NCBI GenBank assembly: GCA_021648755.1
Contig: JAKISG010000018.1
Location: 1-51,411, forward strand
Source: Flavobacteriaceae bacterium
GTDB taxonomy: Bacteria; Bacteroidota; Bacteroidia; Flavobacteriales; Flavobacteriaceae
DNA length: 51,411 bases
Reading direction: 5' to 3'
The notes below the pieces were generated by a model. That model worked only from the letters and a program-made list of their open reading frames with translations. It searched no databases and had not been told where the DNA came from. Shown piece by piece: positions 1 through 9,230 of the stretch; position 1 is the stretch's first letter, and each line of letters begins with the position of its first letter. Both the position numbers and the translations under genes were made by a program.

Positions 1-103
1 CAAAACTGTGGTGTCTGCCTATTTGTTGTTGTAAAATAATGCTTTTAAAAGTTGGTATTTTTTCACCTCCAACATAAATTTCTGTAACCGATTGTAATGC
101 CAT
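1..103 (-). CDS. VgrG-like spike protein, N-terminal fragment cut by window edge
   Basis: An open frame starts at an ATG at position 103 on the minus strand and runs off the window after 34 codons. The peptide begins MALQSVTEIYVGGEKIPTF and continues with KSIILQQQIGRHHSF. This resembles the first beta strands of Bacteroidota VgrG/phage gpD-like spike proteins, which open with a 'GG-x-x-[IL]-x-x-[FY]' strand and a 'Q-x-I-x-x-HH-x-F' strand. VgrG proteins form the puncturing tip of type VI secretion or related contractile systems. Only about 5 percent of such a protein is visible, so the call rests on a short motif. No clear promoter box was found upstream. Confidence 0.5.
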   Translation of the reverse strand, partial: MALQSVTEIYVGGEKIPTFKSIILQQQIGRHHSF

Positions 104-511
104 AATGTTTAGTTTTTAATATTTTTAATAAATTTTTTTAATATAAAAGATATTTTTTTTAAATAACCTTTGTTTTTTTAATGATTTTAAATTTGAACGC
201 AATATAACTTTTTTTTTTAGAACACCTACTTTCTTACTTAAAAAATAAGCTAAGCTATTTTTTTGATGATATTTCATTTTGCGATACCATTAAAATTGGG
301 GTCTCTAAATAGGCTTGTTTAACGAAGTCATTTAAGATTCAAATTATACGAGAAAACAAGCATCTTAAACTTTTAGATTAGTGATGTGGTGTGGTGTTTT
401 TTTTATGCTCTTATCTTACAGAATCTTAAATCTTTAAAAAATTATTAGAACTACTTTTAATAGTGGATTTGTTTTTGTATTTTCGCGAACTTATTTTAAA
501 CAAAAAAGAAA
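104..511. other. Divergent intergenic region between the vgrG-like gene and ppiD-like gene
   Basis: About 400 AT-rich bases with no convincing reading frame on either strand. It should hold the promoters of the two divergent genes. A weak box TATTTTCG lies at about 478-485, upstream of the ppiD-like gene. An AT-rich quasi-palindrome containing two AGCT steps lies near 240-264 but has no solid stem. I see no RNA gene here. Confidence 0.5.
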
Positions 512-2608
512 ATGGCAATTTTAGGTAGTATTAGGAAAAGACCTTTATTTTTAATCTTAATTATAGGTTTGGCAATATTTGCATTTATTCTTGCAGATGG
601 CATAAATAGCGATAACGGATCAACTAGTGTTATCGGCTCTATTAATGGTAAGGATATAAATGGCGAAGTGTTTTCTAAAAGAATAGATGCCCAAAAAAAC
701 AGAAATCAAAACGCATCATCTATGCAAAATGTAAATACGGTTTGGGATGCTTTTGTTAGAGAAAAAATTTATGAAGATCAAATTGAAAAATCAGGTATAA
801 TAATTGGTGAAAATGACATTTGGGACGCAATGATTAATAACCCTACATATCAAAACAGTCCCAATTTTAAAAACGATGAAGGTTTATTTGATGAAAATAA
901 ATTAAAAGAATTTATTGCTACTATGAAGAGTACTCCCGAAGGAAAATTAAATTGGTTAAATGCTGAAAAAAATATTATAAAATCTATTAAACAAATTTCA
1001 TACAACGATTTAATAAAAGCAGGGTTAACAGCATCTCTCAAAGAAGGGCAACAATTTTATAATTATGAAAATACAAGTGCAGATATTCAATTTGTATATG
1101 AACCTTATAATACAATTAGCGATTCTATTGTAAAAGTAAGTGATGCTGAAGTTACCGCTTACATTAAAGAAAATGCCGATCAATTTAAAGTTGAAGCATC
1201 TAGAGAAATAGAATATGTTAATTTTGAAATTAAACCTTCTGAAGAAGACATTACACTAGTCAAAAAAGAATTGACTAAATTAAAAAATGATTTTACGGAA
1301 TATAATAGTAAAGCGAAAAAAGATGAAACTATTATAGGCTTTACAAATACAGAAGACAATATAGGCTTTGTTACAGAATATTCTGACATTAGTTATCTTG
1401 ATAAAATTTATTTTACAAAAGACTTAGCAACTGGCGTGTATGATTCTGTTTCAAAATTACCAAAAGGTAGTGTTTACGGACCATATGTAGAAGGCGGTTA
1501 TTACAAACTAATTAAGTTTGTTGCTGACAAAGAAGAGAAGTCTGTAAAACCCAGTCATATTCTTATTGCTTATGAAGGTTCCGAAAGAGCAAAGGAAAGT
1601 GTAAAAAGAACAAAAGAAGAGGCAGAAAAACAAGCAAAAATAGTACTTAAAAAAATCACAAAAAACAACTTTGCAGATTTAGCAAAAGAGTATTCTGATG
1701 GCCCAAGCGGGTCAAAAGGAGGTGACCTTGGAGGGTGGAAGAAAAAAGGTAGTTTCGTTAAAACTTTTGACGATTTTGTTTTTACTGCTAAAAAAGACGA
1801 AGTAGGTTTAGTAGAAACAAATTTTGGTTACCATCTAATTAAAATTAATGATATAAAAACAGAAGCAGGCTTAAACCTTGCCATTGTATCTAGAAAAATT
1901 GACCCATCTGAAAATACCGTAAATAACATTTACCAACAAGCAGAAACGCTTGCAACAGATTTAATTAGTGGTAAAGATATTTTAGAATTAGCTAAAACAG
2001 GTAATTATGCAATAAAAAAAGCAAGTAACTTAACTAATTTGAGCGAAAATATAATTGGTTTAGGCAACCAAAGAGATATTGTAAAGTGGTCTTTTGAAAA
2101 CGATACAAATAACGGCGATGTAAAAAGATTTGATTTAGAAAACTCATTTGTTATTGTTCAGTTAAAAAATAAATATAAAAAAGGGCTTATGTCATTAGCA
2201 GTTGCTAAGCCAAAAGTACTTCCTACTCTAGAGAAAGCAAAAAAAATAAAATTAATTAAAACAAAAATGGTTGGAAATACTTTAGATGAAATAGCAAAAT
2301 CAGTTGGCAAAACCATAAACACTGCAAATAATGTTTCTGCAACAAAACCAAATTTAAAAGTTAGCGGAAATGATGAAAACGTAGTTGGCGCATTGTTGTA
2401 TATGAATGAAGGTGACCTCAAAGTTATTGATGGTAAGAGTGGTGTTTACGCAGTAAAAATTATCAAAAAAATACCTGCACACGATATAAAAAAATATGAC
2501 ACTTATTCAAAAAATATAACCACACAATTAAAAACAAAAACCGCTCAAATATATAACTCCATAAAAGAAGGGGCTGAAATTGAAGATCAGAGAGCATCGT
2601 TTTATTAA
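512..2608 (+). CDS. PpiD-like periplasmic peptidyl-prolyl isomerase / SurA-N chaperone
   Basis: A 698-residue membrane-anchored foldase expected to assist folding of periplasmic and outer-membrane proteins. A short cytoplasmic N-terminus is followed by one membrane helix (about residues 13-29), then a SurA-N-like chaperone region containing the typical 'IGSINGKDINGEVF' strand. A parvulin (PPIC) domain spans about 345-445, with VKPSHILIAYEG at its start, GDLGGW in the middle and FGYHLIKI at its end. Order and length match PpiD-type proteins of Bacteroidota, which are often annotated as 'SurA N-terminal domain protein'. It stands alone, divergent from the vgrG-like gene and followed by its own intergenic gap before the OmpA gene. 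Catalytic activity of the single PPIC domain is assumed, not shown. Confidence 0.9.
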   Translation: MAILGSIRKRPLFLILIIGLAIFAFILADGINSDNGSTSVIGSINGKDINGEVFSKRIDAQKNRNQNASSMQNVNTVWDAFVREKIYEDQIEKSGIIIGENDIWDAMINNPTYQNSPNFKNDEGLFDENKLKEFIATMKSTPEGKLNWLNAEKNIIKSIKQISYNDLIKAGLTASLKEGQQFYNYENTSADIQFVYEPYNTISDSIVKVSDAEVTAYIKENADQFKVEASREIEYVNFEIKPSEEDITLVKKELTKLKNDFTEYNSKAKKDETIIGFTNTEDNIGFVTEYSDISYLDKIYFTKDLATGVYDSVSKLPKGSVYGPYVEGGYYKLIKFVADKEEKSVKPSHILIAYEGSERAKESVKRTKEEAEKQAKIVLKKITKNNFADLAKEYSDGPSGSKGGDLGGWKKKGSFVKTFDDFVFTAKKDEVGLVETNFGYHLIKINDIKTEAGLNLAIVSRKIDPSENTVNNIYQQAETLATDLISGKDILELAKTGNYAIKKASNLTNLSENIIGLGNQRDIVKWSFENDTNNGDVKRFDLENSFVIVQLKNKYKKGLMSLAVAKPKVLPTLEKAKKIKLIKTKMVGNTLDEIAKSVGKTINTANNVSATKPNLKVSGNDENVVGALLYMNEGDLKVIDGKSGVYAVKIIKKIPAHDIKKYDTYSKNITTQLKTKTAQIYNSIKEGAEIEDQRASFY

Positions 2609-2676
2609 AAAATAAAATTTAGTAAAACATATAAATTTTTTATTAAAGAAATCTAGAATTATAAATTAAGTTTACT

Positions 2677-2684
2677 TATATTTG
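2677..2684 (+). promoter_or_regulatory. -7 box of the ompA-like gene
   Basis: TATATTTG followed by CA is a perfect match to the Bacteroidota -7 element TAnnTTTG. It implies a leader of roughly 70-75 bases before the OmpA start. No clear TTTG lies at the expected -33 position. Confidence 0.65.
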
Positions 2685-2760
2685 CATAATAACATTATGT
2701 GTGTACGTAATAATACATACATTGAAATTGAAAAACACAAACTTTAAATTAATTTAAAAA

Positions 2761-4170
2761 ATGAAACATTTAAAAAAACTTTTATTCACTTTATTAATCG
2801 TTTTTACGATTAATAGTTTACAGGCACAAGATAAAAATAATCCTTGGGCCATCTCTTTAGGTACTAACGCTGTTGATTTTTATCCAACAAACCATCCAAG
2901 TATTCTTAACGCATCTGGAGCAAGCGCAGGTTGGCTTGATCAGTATTTTAATGCAGAAGATCATTACAATTTTTCTGCCTCCCCACTTTCTAGAATACAT
3001 GTTGGTAGATATATTGGCGAAGGTTTCTCTTTAGGAGGTGCTTTATCTTTTAATAGTATTGACCAAGTAGGTGTGTCATCAGTTGATGAGTTGATTTACA
3101 TTGGTTTAGATATGGATATTAAATATAATTTAAATAACGCTTTTGGCGATTTAAAATGGTTCGACCCTTATGTTCATATAGGTGGAGGTTACACATTTAT
3201 AGGTGATGACGATGGTGCTGGCACATTAAATGGAGGCTTAGGTTTTAATCTTTGGTTGTCTGAATTTTTTGGTTTAAATGTACAATCTAACTATAAACAT
3301 TCATTTGATGATGATCGTGTATTACCTCACTTTCAACACTCATTAGGTGTTATATTTAAATTTGGAGGTATCGATACAGATGGCGATGGTATATATGACA
3401 AAAATGATGCCTGTCCAGAAGTTGTTGGTTTAGTAGCATTTGAAGGTTGTCCAGATTCTGATAGTGATGGTATTAAAGATAGCGCAGATGATTGCCCTTT
3501 AGTTGCTGGTTTAACAGAGTTAAATGGCTGTCCTGACAAAGATGGTGATGGTATTGCAGATAAAGACGATGCATGTCCAGAAGTTGTTGGAACAAAAGCA
3601 AATAATGGTTGCCCAGATACTGACGGTGATGGCGTGATTGATGGCAAAGATGATTGTCCTAAAGTTAAAGGACCAAAAGCAAACAATGGCTGCCCAGATA
3701 CTGACGGTGATGGTATTTTAGATAAAGATGATGATTGTCCTAAAGAAGTAGGTGTTGCGTCTAACAAAGGTTGTCCTGAAGTAGTAATTGCAGAACCTGT
3801 ACCAGTAATTACAGTAGAAGCAGCAGAACAATTAAAAAATTATGCAAAAACAATTTACTTTAAATCAGGAAAATCTACTTTCAAGACAGGTGTGTCTGAA
3901 AAATTAGATGCTATTTATGAAATTATGGCTTCATTCCCTAAAGCAAACTTTAACATTGGAGGACATACAGACAGTCAAGGTGGTGCCGCTTTAAATCAAA
4001 AATTATCTGATAAAAGAGCAAATGCTGTTAAAGACTACTTAGTTTCAAAAGGTTTAGCTGTAAGTAGATTATCTGCTTATGGTTTTGGAGAAGAACACCC
4101 TATTGATACTAATAAAACTAGTTTAGGTAGATCACATAATAGAAGAGTTGAAATTAATTTAGTAAAATAA
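2761..4170 (+). CDS. OmpA-family outer-membrane protein with thrombospondin type 3 repeats
   Basis: A 469-residue envelope protein that probably links the outer membrane to peptidoglycan. A signal peptide covers about residues 1-22 (ending in SLQAQ). A beta-barrel-like N-terminal domain follows to about residue 200. Next come five Asp-rich thrombospondin type 3 repeats (about 204-340) with calcium-binding cores DTDGDG, DSDSDG and DKDGDG and paired CP motifs. The C-terminal OmpA/MotB domain (about 360-469) has the peptidoglycan-binding signature GGHTDSQGGAALNQKLSDKR and ends with SHNRRVEI. Its own promoter and a strong terminator flank it, so it is monocistronic, as expected for an abundant outer-membrane protein. 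Confidence 0.93.
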   Translation: MKHLKKLLFTLLIVFTINSLQAQDKNNPWAISLGTNAVDFYPTNHPSILNASGASAGWLDQYFNAEDHYNFSASPLSRIHVGRYIGEGFSLGGALSFNSIDQVGVSSVDELIYIGLDMDIKYNLNNAFGDLKWFDPYVHIGGGYTFIGDDDGAGTLNGGLGFNLWLSEFFGLNVQSNYKHSFDDDRVLPHFQHSLGVIFKFGGIDTDGDGIYDKNDACPEVVGLVAFEGCPDSDSDGIKDSADDCPLVAGLTELNGCPDKDGDGIADKDDACPEVVGTKANNGCPDTDGDGVIDGKDDCPKVKGPKANNGCPDTDGDGILDKDDDCPKEVGVASNKGCPEVVIAEPVPVITVEAAEQLKNYAKTIYFKSGKSTFKTGVSEKLDAIYEIMASFPKANFNIGGHTDSQGGAALNQKLSDKRANAVKDYLVSKGLAVSRLSAYGFGEEHPIDTNKTSLGRSHNRRVEINLVK

Positions 4171-4202
4171 TTTTATTAAGTAAATTTTAATTCAAATTTT
4201 AT

Positions 4203-4237
4203 AAAAGCCGTTTCAATTTATTGAAACGGCTTTTTTA
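4203..4237 (+). terminator. Rho-independent terminator after the ompA-like gene
   Basis: A near-perfect hairpin, AAAAGCCGTTTCAA, a four-base loop, then TTGAAACGGCTTTT, ends in a run of T. The arms are 14 bases with a GC core, so it is a strong terminator. It could also act on the opposite strand because of the flanking A and T runs. Confidence 0.9.
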
Positions 4238-4261
4238 TTGAATTCATCTTGAGTTATTGTT

Positions 4262-4269
4262 TATATTTG
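4262..4269 (+). promoter_or_regulatory. -7 box directly in front of the AddB/RecB-like gene
   Basis: TATATTTG (then CG) is a perfect -7 element. A TTG lies 21 bases upstream. The ATG of the nuclease gene is only four bases beyond the box, so the predicted transcript would begin at or within a few bases of the start codon. Confidence 0.6.
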
Positions 4270-4273
4270 CGTC

Positions 4274-7036
4274 ATGCAAAGTTTTATTTCATCTGTAATT
4301 AACCATCTTTTAAAAAAAGGAAATGATTTAATTAATTATAAAATCATCTTGCCGAATAAAAGAGCAGGTGTGTTTTTTAAAGACGAATTAAAAAAACAAC
4401 TTAAAAGTCTTATCTTTTTACCTGAAATTTTAAGTATTGAAGAATTTATTCAAGAGATTTCAAAAATTGAATTATTAAGTAGTCTCGAAATTATTTTTGA
4501 ATTCTATCAAATATATCTAAAAAATACACCTAAAAATAAAATTGTTGATTTTAAACAATTTTCAAATTGGTCTTCAATTTTAATACAAGATATTAACGAA
4601 CTTGATAGGCATCTAATCGAAGTCAATTATTTTTTTAACTATTTAGCAGATATTCATAGAATAGAAAAATGGTTTCTAAATAACGAAGAAAAGACGACAT
4701 TAACAAAAAACTATCTCAATTTTTTTAACTCTTTTGCCATCTATTATAAAGAATTTTATAACTATTTAATACAGCAAAAAAAAGGCTATAAAGGCTTACA
4801 ATACAGAGAAGCAGTCAAAAAAATAGATACTTACATTAGTTATAATACAACTAAAAAAATGGTATTTGTTGGTTTTAATGCACTCAATAAGGCAGAAGAA
4901 AGTATTATTCAAAAAATATTAGAAAATAATATTGGTGAAATTTTTTTTGATGTTGATCAATTTTTTATTGAAAAAAAACTACCCTATGCAAATTTTATTA
5001 AACAATATAAAACAAAGTGGAATTACTATAATACTAATAAATTTAACACCATTAATAATGATTTTATAAAAGAAAAACTAATTCATATTATTGGTGTTCC
5101 TAAAAATGTTTCTATGATAAAAGAAGTAGGTTTGTTATTAAAAAAAATGAAACCTACCCTGAAAAATTATCAAAATACGGCATTGGTATTGGCTAATGAA
5201 AATTTACTGACTACAACTCTTAATTCACTTCCGAAAGAGGTAGAAAATGTAAATATCACAATGGGATATCCGTTAAAAAACATTGGACTATCAAGTTTAT
5301 TTTCACATTTATTTAAATTACATCAAAATAAAACTAAGTTAGGTAATGATAAGTCGTATTACTATAAAGATATTATAAGCGTCTTAAGTAATGTAAATTT
5401 ATCAAATTATTTTAAAGTTAACAATATACCTGTTAATGAATTAATAATTAAAAAAATCCTTAAAAATAATTATAGTTTTATAGATAAATCAAAATTATTA
5501 ACATTAGTCGAAAAAGAAAAAAATAGTACAAAAATCATTAATCTTTTATTTTCTAATTGGAAAGATATAGAACAAGCAATTACAAATTGTATTGAATTAA
5601 TTAAAATTTTACATTTAGAAGATTACAATAATCTAAATACCGAATATTTAAAAAGATTTAATAATTTATTTCAACAACTTAAAAACCTAAATCTTAAATA
5701 CGGTTATATAACTAATTTAACATGTTTACGTGTAGTGTTTGATCAATTATTAAATACTGAAAATTTATCATTTAAAGGCGAACCTCTTTCTGGTTTACAG
5801 ATAATGGGCATGTTAGAAACACGTGTTTTAGATTTTGAAACCGTCATTATTACTTCTGTTAATGAAGGTTTTATTCCTTCAGGAAAAACTAATAATTCAT
5901 TTATTCCGTTTGATGTAAAACGCGAATTTGGAATTCCGACTTATAATGAAAAGGACGCCATTTTTTCTTATCATTTTTATAGATTAATACAACGAGCAAA
6001 GAATATTTACTTACTATATAATACAGAGACTGACGATTTTGGATCTGGCGAACAAAGTAGATTTATTACACAATTAGAAATTTTTAATACCGAATTACCA
6101 AATCACACAATTTACAAATCAATAGTAAGTCCCAAATTACATGATACAACAAAAAAGTTAATACAAATTAACAAATCTGTTGCTATTATAGAAATTTTAA
6201 AAGAACTCGCAAATAAGGGTTTATCGCCAACTGCTCTAACTAATTATATCTATAACCCTATAGCATTTTATAAAAATAAAATTTTAAAAATAAAAACTAC
6301 TGAAGAAATTGAGGAAACTATTGCTGCAAATACCTTTGGTACTATAATTCACAATACACTCGAAGAATTATATACACCATATATAAATACCTTTTTGACA
6401 GTTGACCATCTTGAGTTAATGCAAAAAAAGGCAATTTTAATTATTAAAAAATACTTTAAAAAAGTTTTTAGAAATGGCAATATTACTACTGGAAAAAATT
6501 TATTAACGTTTGAAATTTCTAAACATTATTTAAAAACATTTTTAACACAAGAGTTAAGTTTGATTAAAAGCGGAAAGACCCTAAAAATTTTGAACTTGGA
6601 AGTAAACTTAAAAACAGATATTACTATTAAAGGTATAAATCACCCGATAAGACTAATTGGTCAAGCAGATAGAATAGATGAGTTAGATGGCGTAATTAGA
6701 ATTATTGATTATAAAACAGGTAAAGCAACACAAAGTGATTTAAACATTAAGAGTTGGGAATTAATTACAACAAACTATAGAAAGTACCATAAAAGTTTTC
6801 AAGTATTAATGTATGCTTATATGTATGCAAAAATTAATAAATTATCTTTTGAAGATAGGCAGATTGAAAGTGGCATTATTTCTTTTAAAAATTTAAAATC
6901 TGGATTTTTAAAAGTAAATAAAAAACCAATTACAACCGATGCTATTCAAAATTTTGAAATTGAATTAAAAAAATTAATAGTTGAGATTTATAATACAGAA
7001 ATTCCGTTTTTAGAGAATGAAAAGTTACCATTTTAA
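4274..7036 (+). CDS. PD-(D/E)XK nuclease family protein, AddB/RecB-like
   Basis: A 920-residue protein resembling the AddB-like subunits of Bacteroidota double-strand-break repair helicase-nucleases. The N-terminal two thirds correspond to an inactivated helicase-like region. The C-terminal nuclease domain (about 650-870) shows the RecB-family motifs in order: GTIIHNTLEELY near 688, GQADRID near 796, IIDYKTGK near 810 and the Q-x3-Y motif in QVLMYAYMYAK near 842. The DYK triad and upstream Asp are intact, so DNA cleavage is plausible. The usual AddA/UvrD-like helicase partner is not adjacent here. The hydrolase gene starts right after its stop codon, so the two are probably co-transcribed. 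Confidence 0.85.
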   Translation: MQSFISSVINHLLKKGNDLINYKIILPNKRAGVFFKDELKKQLKSLIFLPEILSIEEFIQEISKIELLSSLEIIFEFYQIYLKNTPKNKIVDFKQFSNWSSILIQDINELDRHLIEVNYFFNYLADIHRIEKWFLNNEEKTTLTKNYLNFFNSFAIYYKEFYNYLIQQKKGYKGLQYREAVKKIDTYISYNTTKKMVFVGFNALNKAEESIIQKILENNIGEIFFDVDQFFIEKKLPYANFIKQYKTKWNYYNTNKFNTINNDFIKEKLIHIIGVPKNVSMIKEVGLLLKKMKPTLKNYQNTALVLANENLLTTTLNSLPKEVENVNITMGYPLKNIGLSSLFSHLFKLHQNKTKLGNDKSYYYKDIISVLSNVNLSNYFKVNNIPVNELIIKKILKNNYSFIDKSKLLTLVEKEKNSTKIINLLFSNWKDIEQAITNCIELIKILHLEDYNNLNTEYLKRFNNLFQQLKNLNLKYGYITNLTCLRVVFDQLLNTENLSFKGEPLSGLQIMGMLETRVLDFETVIITSVNEGFIPSGKTNNSFIPFDVKREFGIPTYNEKDAIFSYHFYRLIQRAKNIYLLYNTETDDFGSGEQSRFITQLEIFNTELPNHTIYKSIVSPKLHDTTKKLIQINKSVAIIEILKELANKGLSPTALTNYIYNPIAFYKNKILKIKTTEEIEETIAANTFGTIIHNTLEELYTPYINTFLTVDHLELMQKKAILIIKKYFKKVFRNGNITTGKNLLTFEISKHYLKTFLTQELSLIKSGKTLKILNLEVNLKTDITIKGINHPIRLIGQADRIDELDGVIRIIDYKTGKATQSDLNIKSWELITTNYRKYHKSFQVLMYAYMYAKINKLSFEDRQIESGIISFKNLKSGFLKVNKKPITTDAIQNFEIELKKLIVEIYNTEIPFLENEKLPF

Positions 7037-7037
7037 T

Positions 7038-7895
7038 ATGAAAATAATAAAAAACACGATACTTCAAGGAAGTCATAATAAACCTATCTTAATCGATTAT
7101 TTTTACAAACAAAATAACAAACTTAAACCAATTATAATTTTTTGTCATGGTTATAAAGGGTATAAAGATTGGGGGTCATGGAATTTAATTGCTGCACATT
7201 TTGCCAATCAAGATTTTTTTTTTACAAAATTCAACTTTTCTCATAACGGAGGAACGGTTAAACAACCCATAGATTTTCCTGATTTAGATGCTTTTGCAAA
7301 TAACAATTATAGTATTGAGTTAGATGATTTACAGGTTGTTATCAATACTGTCTTAACAACTAATGGGTTTCAAAATGAAATAGATAAAAATAATATTATA
7401 TTAATTGGACATTCTAGAGGTGCTGGAATTATAACATTAAAAGCAGTTGAAAATAATAAAATTTCAAAAATAATTTCTTGGGCTGGAATTAGTGATATTG
7501 AGGCGCGATTTCCAAAGGGAGACGCTTTAAAAAAATGGCAAAAAGACGATATCGGTTATGTAACAAATTTAAGAACTAAGCAACAAATGCCAAATAAATA
7601 TCAAATTTATGAAAATTTTATGGCTAACAAAGAAAGGCTACATATTCAATCAGCAGTAGAGCGTTTAGAGATTCCTCACTTAATTATTTATGGAACAAAT
7701 GATCAAGTTGTATTGCCAAAAGAAGCTAAAAATCTTCATAAATGGAACCCTAAAAGTAAATTACTAAAGATAGAAAATATGAATCATGGTTTAGGAAATA
7801 CACAGCCTTGGGTTAAAAAAAATATGCCAATTCATACACAAAAAGTAGTTGAAAAAACTATTGAATTTATTACTAATCTAAATTTGATAAAATAA
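7038..7895 (+). CDS. Alpha/beta hydrolase (dienelactone hydrolase/esterase-like)
   Basis: A serine hydrolase of 285 residues from the ATG at 7038. An upstream ATG at 7017 would add seven residues but overlaps the end of the nuclease gene, while 7038 lies directly after that gene's stop, so I prefer it. The nucleophile elbow GHSRG has Ser126. The oxyanion-strand motif FCHGYKGYKDWGSW is near residue 36, the acid is in YGTNDQVV, and the catalytic His is in NMNHGLG. No signal peptide is visible, so it should be cytoplasmic. The substrate cannot be read from sequence. Its stop codon directly abuts the stop codon of convergent metK with no terminator between. Confidence 0.87.
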   Translation: MKIIKNTILQGSHNKPILIDYFYKQNNKLKPIIIFCHGYKGYKDWGSWNLIAAHFANQDFFFTKFNFSHNGGTVKQPIDFPDLDAFANNNYSIELDDLQVVINTVLTTNGFQNEIDKNNIILIGHSRGAGIITLKAVENNKISKIISWAGISDIEARFPKGDALKKWQKDDIGYVTNLRTKQQMPNKYQIYENFMANKERLHIQSAVERLEIPHLIIYGTNDQVVLPKEAKNLHKWNPKSKLLKIENMNHGLGNTQPWVKKNMPIHTQKVVEKTIEFITNLNLIK

Positions 7896-9149
7896 TTACA
7901 GACTAAAGGCTGCTTTAACTTTATCTAGATAGTCTAATTTCTCCCAAGTAAAAGTTTCTACTTCTTTTGTGATTTTTTTACCGTCTGCAGCGGTAAAAGT
8001 CACTGTTTTAATTTCAGGTTTTCTACCCATATGTCCATAAGATGCCGTTTCTAAATAAATAGGGTTTCTTAATTTTAGTCGTTTTTCGATAGATGCTGGT
8101 CGCATATCAAAAAGTTCTTTAACTATAGATGAAATTTCACTATCTGTTTTATTGACCTTTGCTGTTCCGTAAGTAATCACATTAATTGATGTTGGCTTTG
8201 CAACACCAATGGCGTAACTAACTTGTACTAATATTTCATCACAAACACCAGCAGCAACCATATTTTTAGCAATATGACGTGAAGCATAAGCAGCACTACG
8301 ATCTACTTTACTTGGGTCTTTTCCGCTAAAGGCACCGCCTCCATGAGCACCTTTACCTCCATAAGTATCTACAATAATTTTTCTGCCTGTTAGACCTGTA
8401 TCTCCATGAGGTCCACCAATAACAAATTTACCTGTTGGGTTTATATGATAGATAATATCATTATTAAATAGAGTTTGTATTGATTTTGGCAATTTAGCTA
8501 TTACTCTTGGTATTAAAATAGAAACCAAATCTAATTTAATTTTTGCTAACATTTTTTCATCTTTATCAAAATCATCGTGCTGTGTAGAAATAACAATTGT
8601 GTCAATTCTTTGTGGTTTATTAGCATCAGAATATTCAATGGTTACTTGACTTTTAGCATCTGGTCGCAAATAATTAATTACTGAATTTTCTCTTCTGAGC
8701 ATTGCTAACTCAATTAACAGCCTGTGACTTAAGTCTAATGCCAAAGGCATATAATTTTCAGTTTCATTAGTTGCATAACCAAACATCATACCCTGGTCTC
8801 CAGCACCTTGTTCTTTACCTCCTACCCTATCAACTCCTTGATTAATATCAGATGACTGCTCATGTATTGATGAAAAAACACCGCAAGAATTACCATCAAA
8901 CATATATTCACTTTTGGTATAACCTATTTTATTTATTACATCTCTTGCTATTTTTTGAACATCTAAATAAGTATTCGATTTTACCTCTCCTGCAAGTACC
9001 ACTTGACCTGTTGTTACTAGAGTTTCACAAGCAACTTTAGATTGCGGGTCAAAAGCTAAGAAATTATCGATTAGTGCATCAGAAATTTGATCGGCAACTT
9101 TATCTGGATGTCCTTCAGAGACAGATTCAGAAGTAAATAAATATGACAT
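7896..9149 (-). CDS. metK: S-adenosylmethionine synthetase
   Basis: Makes S-adenosylmethionine from methionine and ATP in the cytoplasm. The 417-residue length suits the family. Hallmarks visible are GHPDKVADQISDALID at the N-terminus, GAGDQGMMFGYA in the middle, and the signature GGGAFSGKDPSKVDRSAAYA near residue 270. All expected ATP, Mg and K binding loops look intact. It is monocistronic, transcribed toward the alpha/beta hydrolase, with a promoter candidate about 55-80 bases upstream of the start. Confidence 0.97.
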   Translation of the reverse strand: MSYLFTSESVSEGHPDKVADQISDALIDNFLAFDPQSKVACETLVTTGQVVLAGEVKSNTYLDVQKIARDVINKIGYTKSEYMFDGNSCGVFSSIHEQSSDINQGVDRVGGKEQGAGDQGMMFGYATNETENYMPLALDLSHRLLIELAMLRRENSVINYLRPDAKSQVTIEYSDANKPQRIDTIVISTQHDDFDKDEKMLAKIKLDLVSILIPRVIAKLPKSIQTLFNNDIIYHINPTGKFVIGGPHGDTGLTGRKIIVDTYGGKGAHGGGAFSGKDPSKVDRSAAYASRHIAKNMVAAGVCDEILVQVSYAIGVAKPTSINVITYGTAKVNKTDSEISSIVKELFDMRPASIEKRLKLRNPIYLETASYGHMGRKPEIKTVTFTAADGKKITKEVETFTWEKLDYLDKVKAAFSL

Positions 9150-9201
9150 TTTTATTATTTTTACAGAGAAGGTCTAAAGCAAAAACACAAATAAAAATCT
9201 A

Positions 9202-9230
9202 CAATTTTAGCATTTTTAATGAGGTTGCAA
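9202..9230 (-). promoter_or_regulatory. Probable metK promoter
   Basis: On the minus strand, TTG, 18 bases and TAAAATTG form a near-consensus Bacteroidota promoter, with one mismatch in TAnnTTTG. The spacing is in the usual range. The same stretch sits beside a GAGG/CCTC stem that superficially recalls a SAM-II aptamer; this is discussed as a finding. Confidence 0.5.

Noticed and set aside
240..264. Hairpin terminator near the left edge
   Set aside because: The AGCT-containing quasi-palindrome has mismatches and pairs only A and T outside the core, so it is too weak to call.
3333..3767. Long minus-strand open frame opposite the OmpA thrombospondin repeats
   Set aside because: It is the antisense shadow of the repetitive Asp-rich codons, has no promoter and its product is low-complexity Ser/Pro. 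The plus-strand protein is clearly real.
7017..7037. Longer start of the alpha/beta hydrolase
   Set aside because: It adds seven residues and overlaps the nuclease gene; the ATG right after the nuclease stop fits the family start better.
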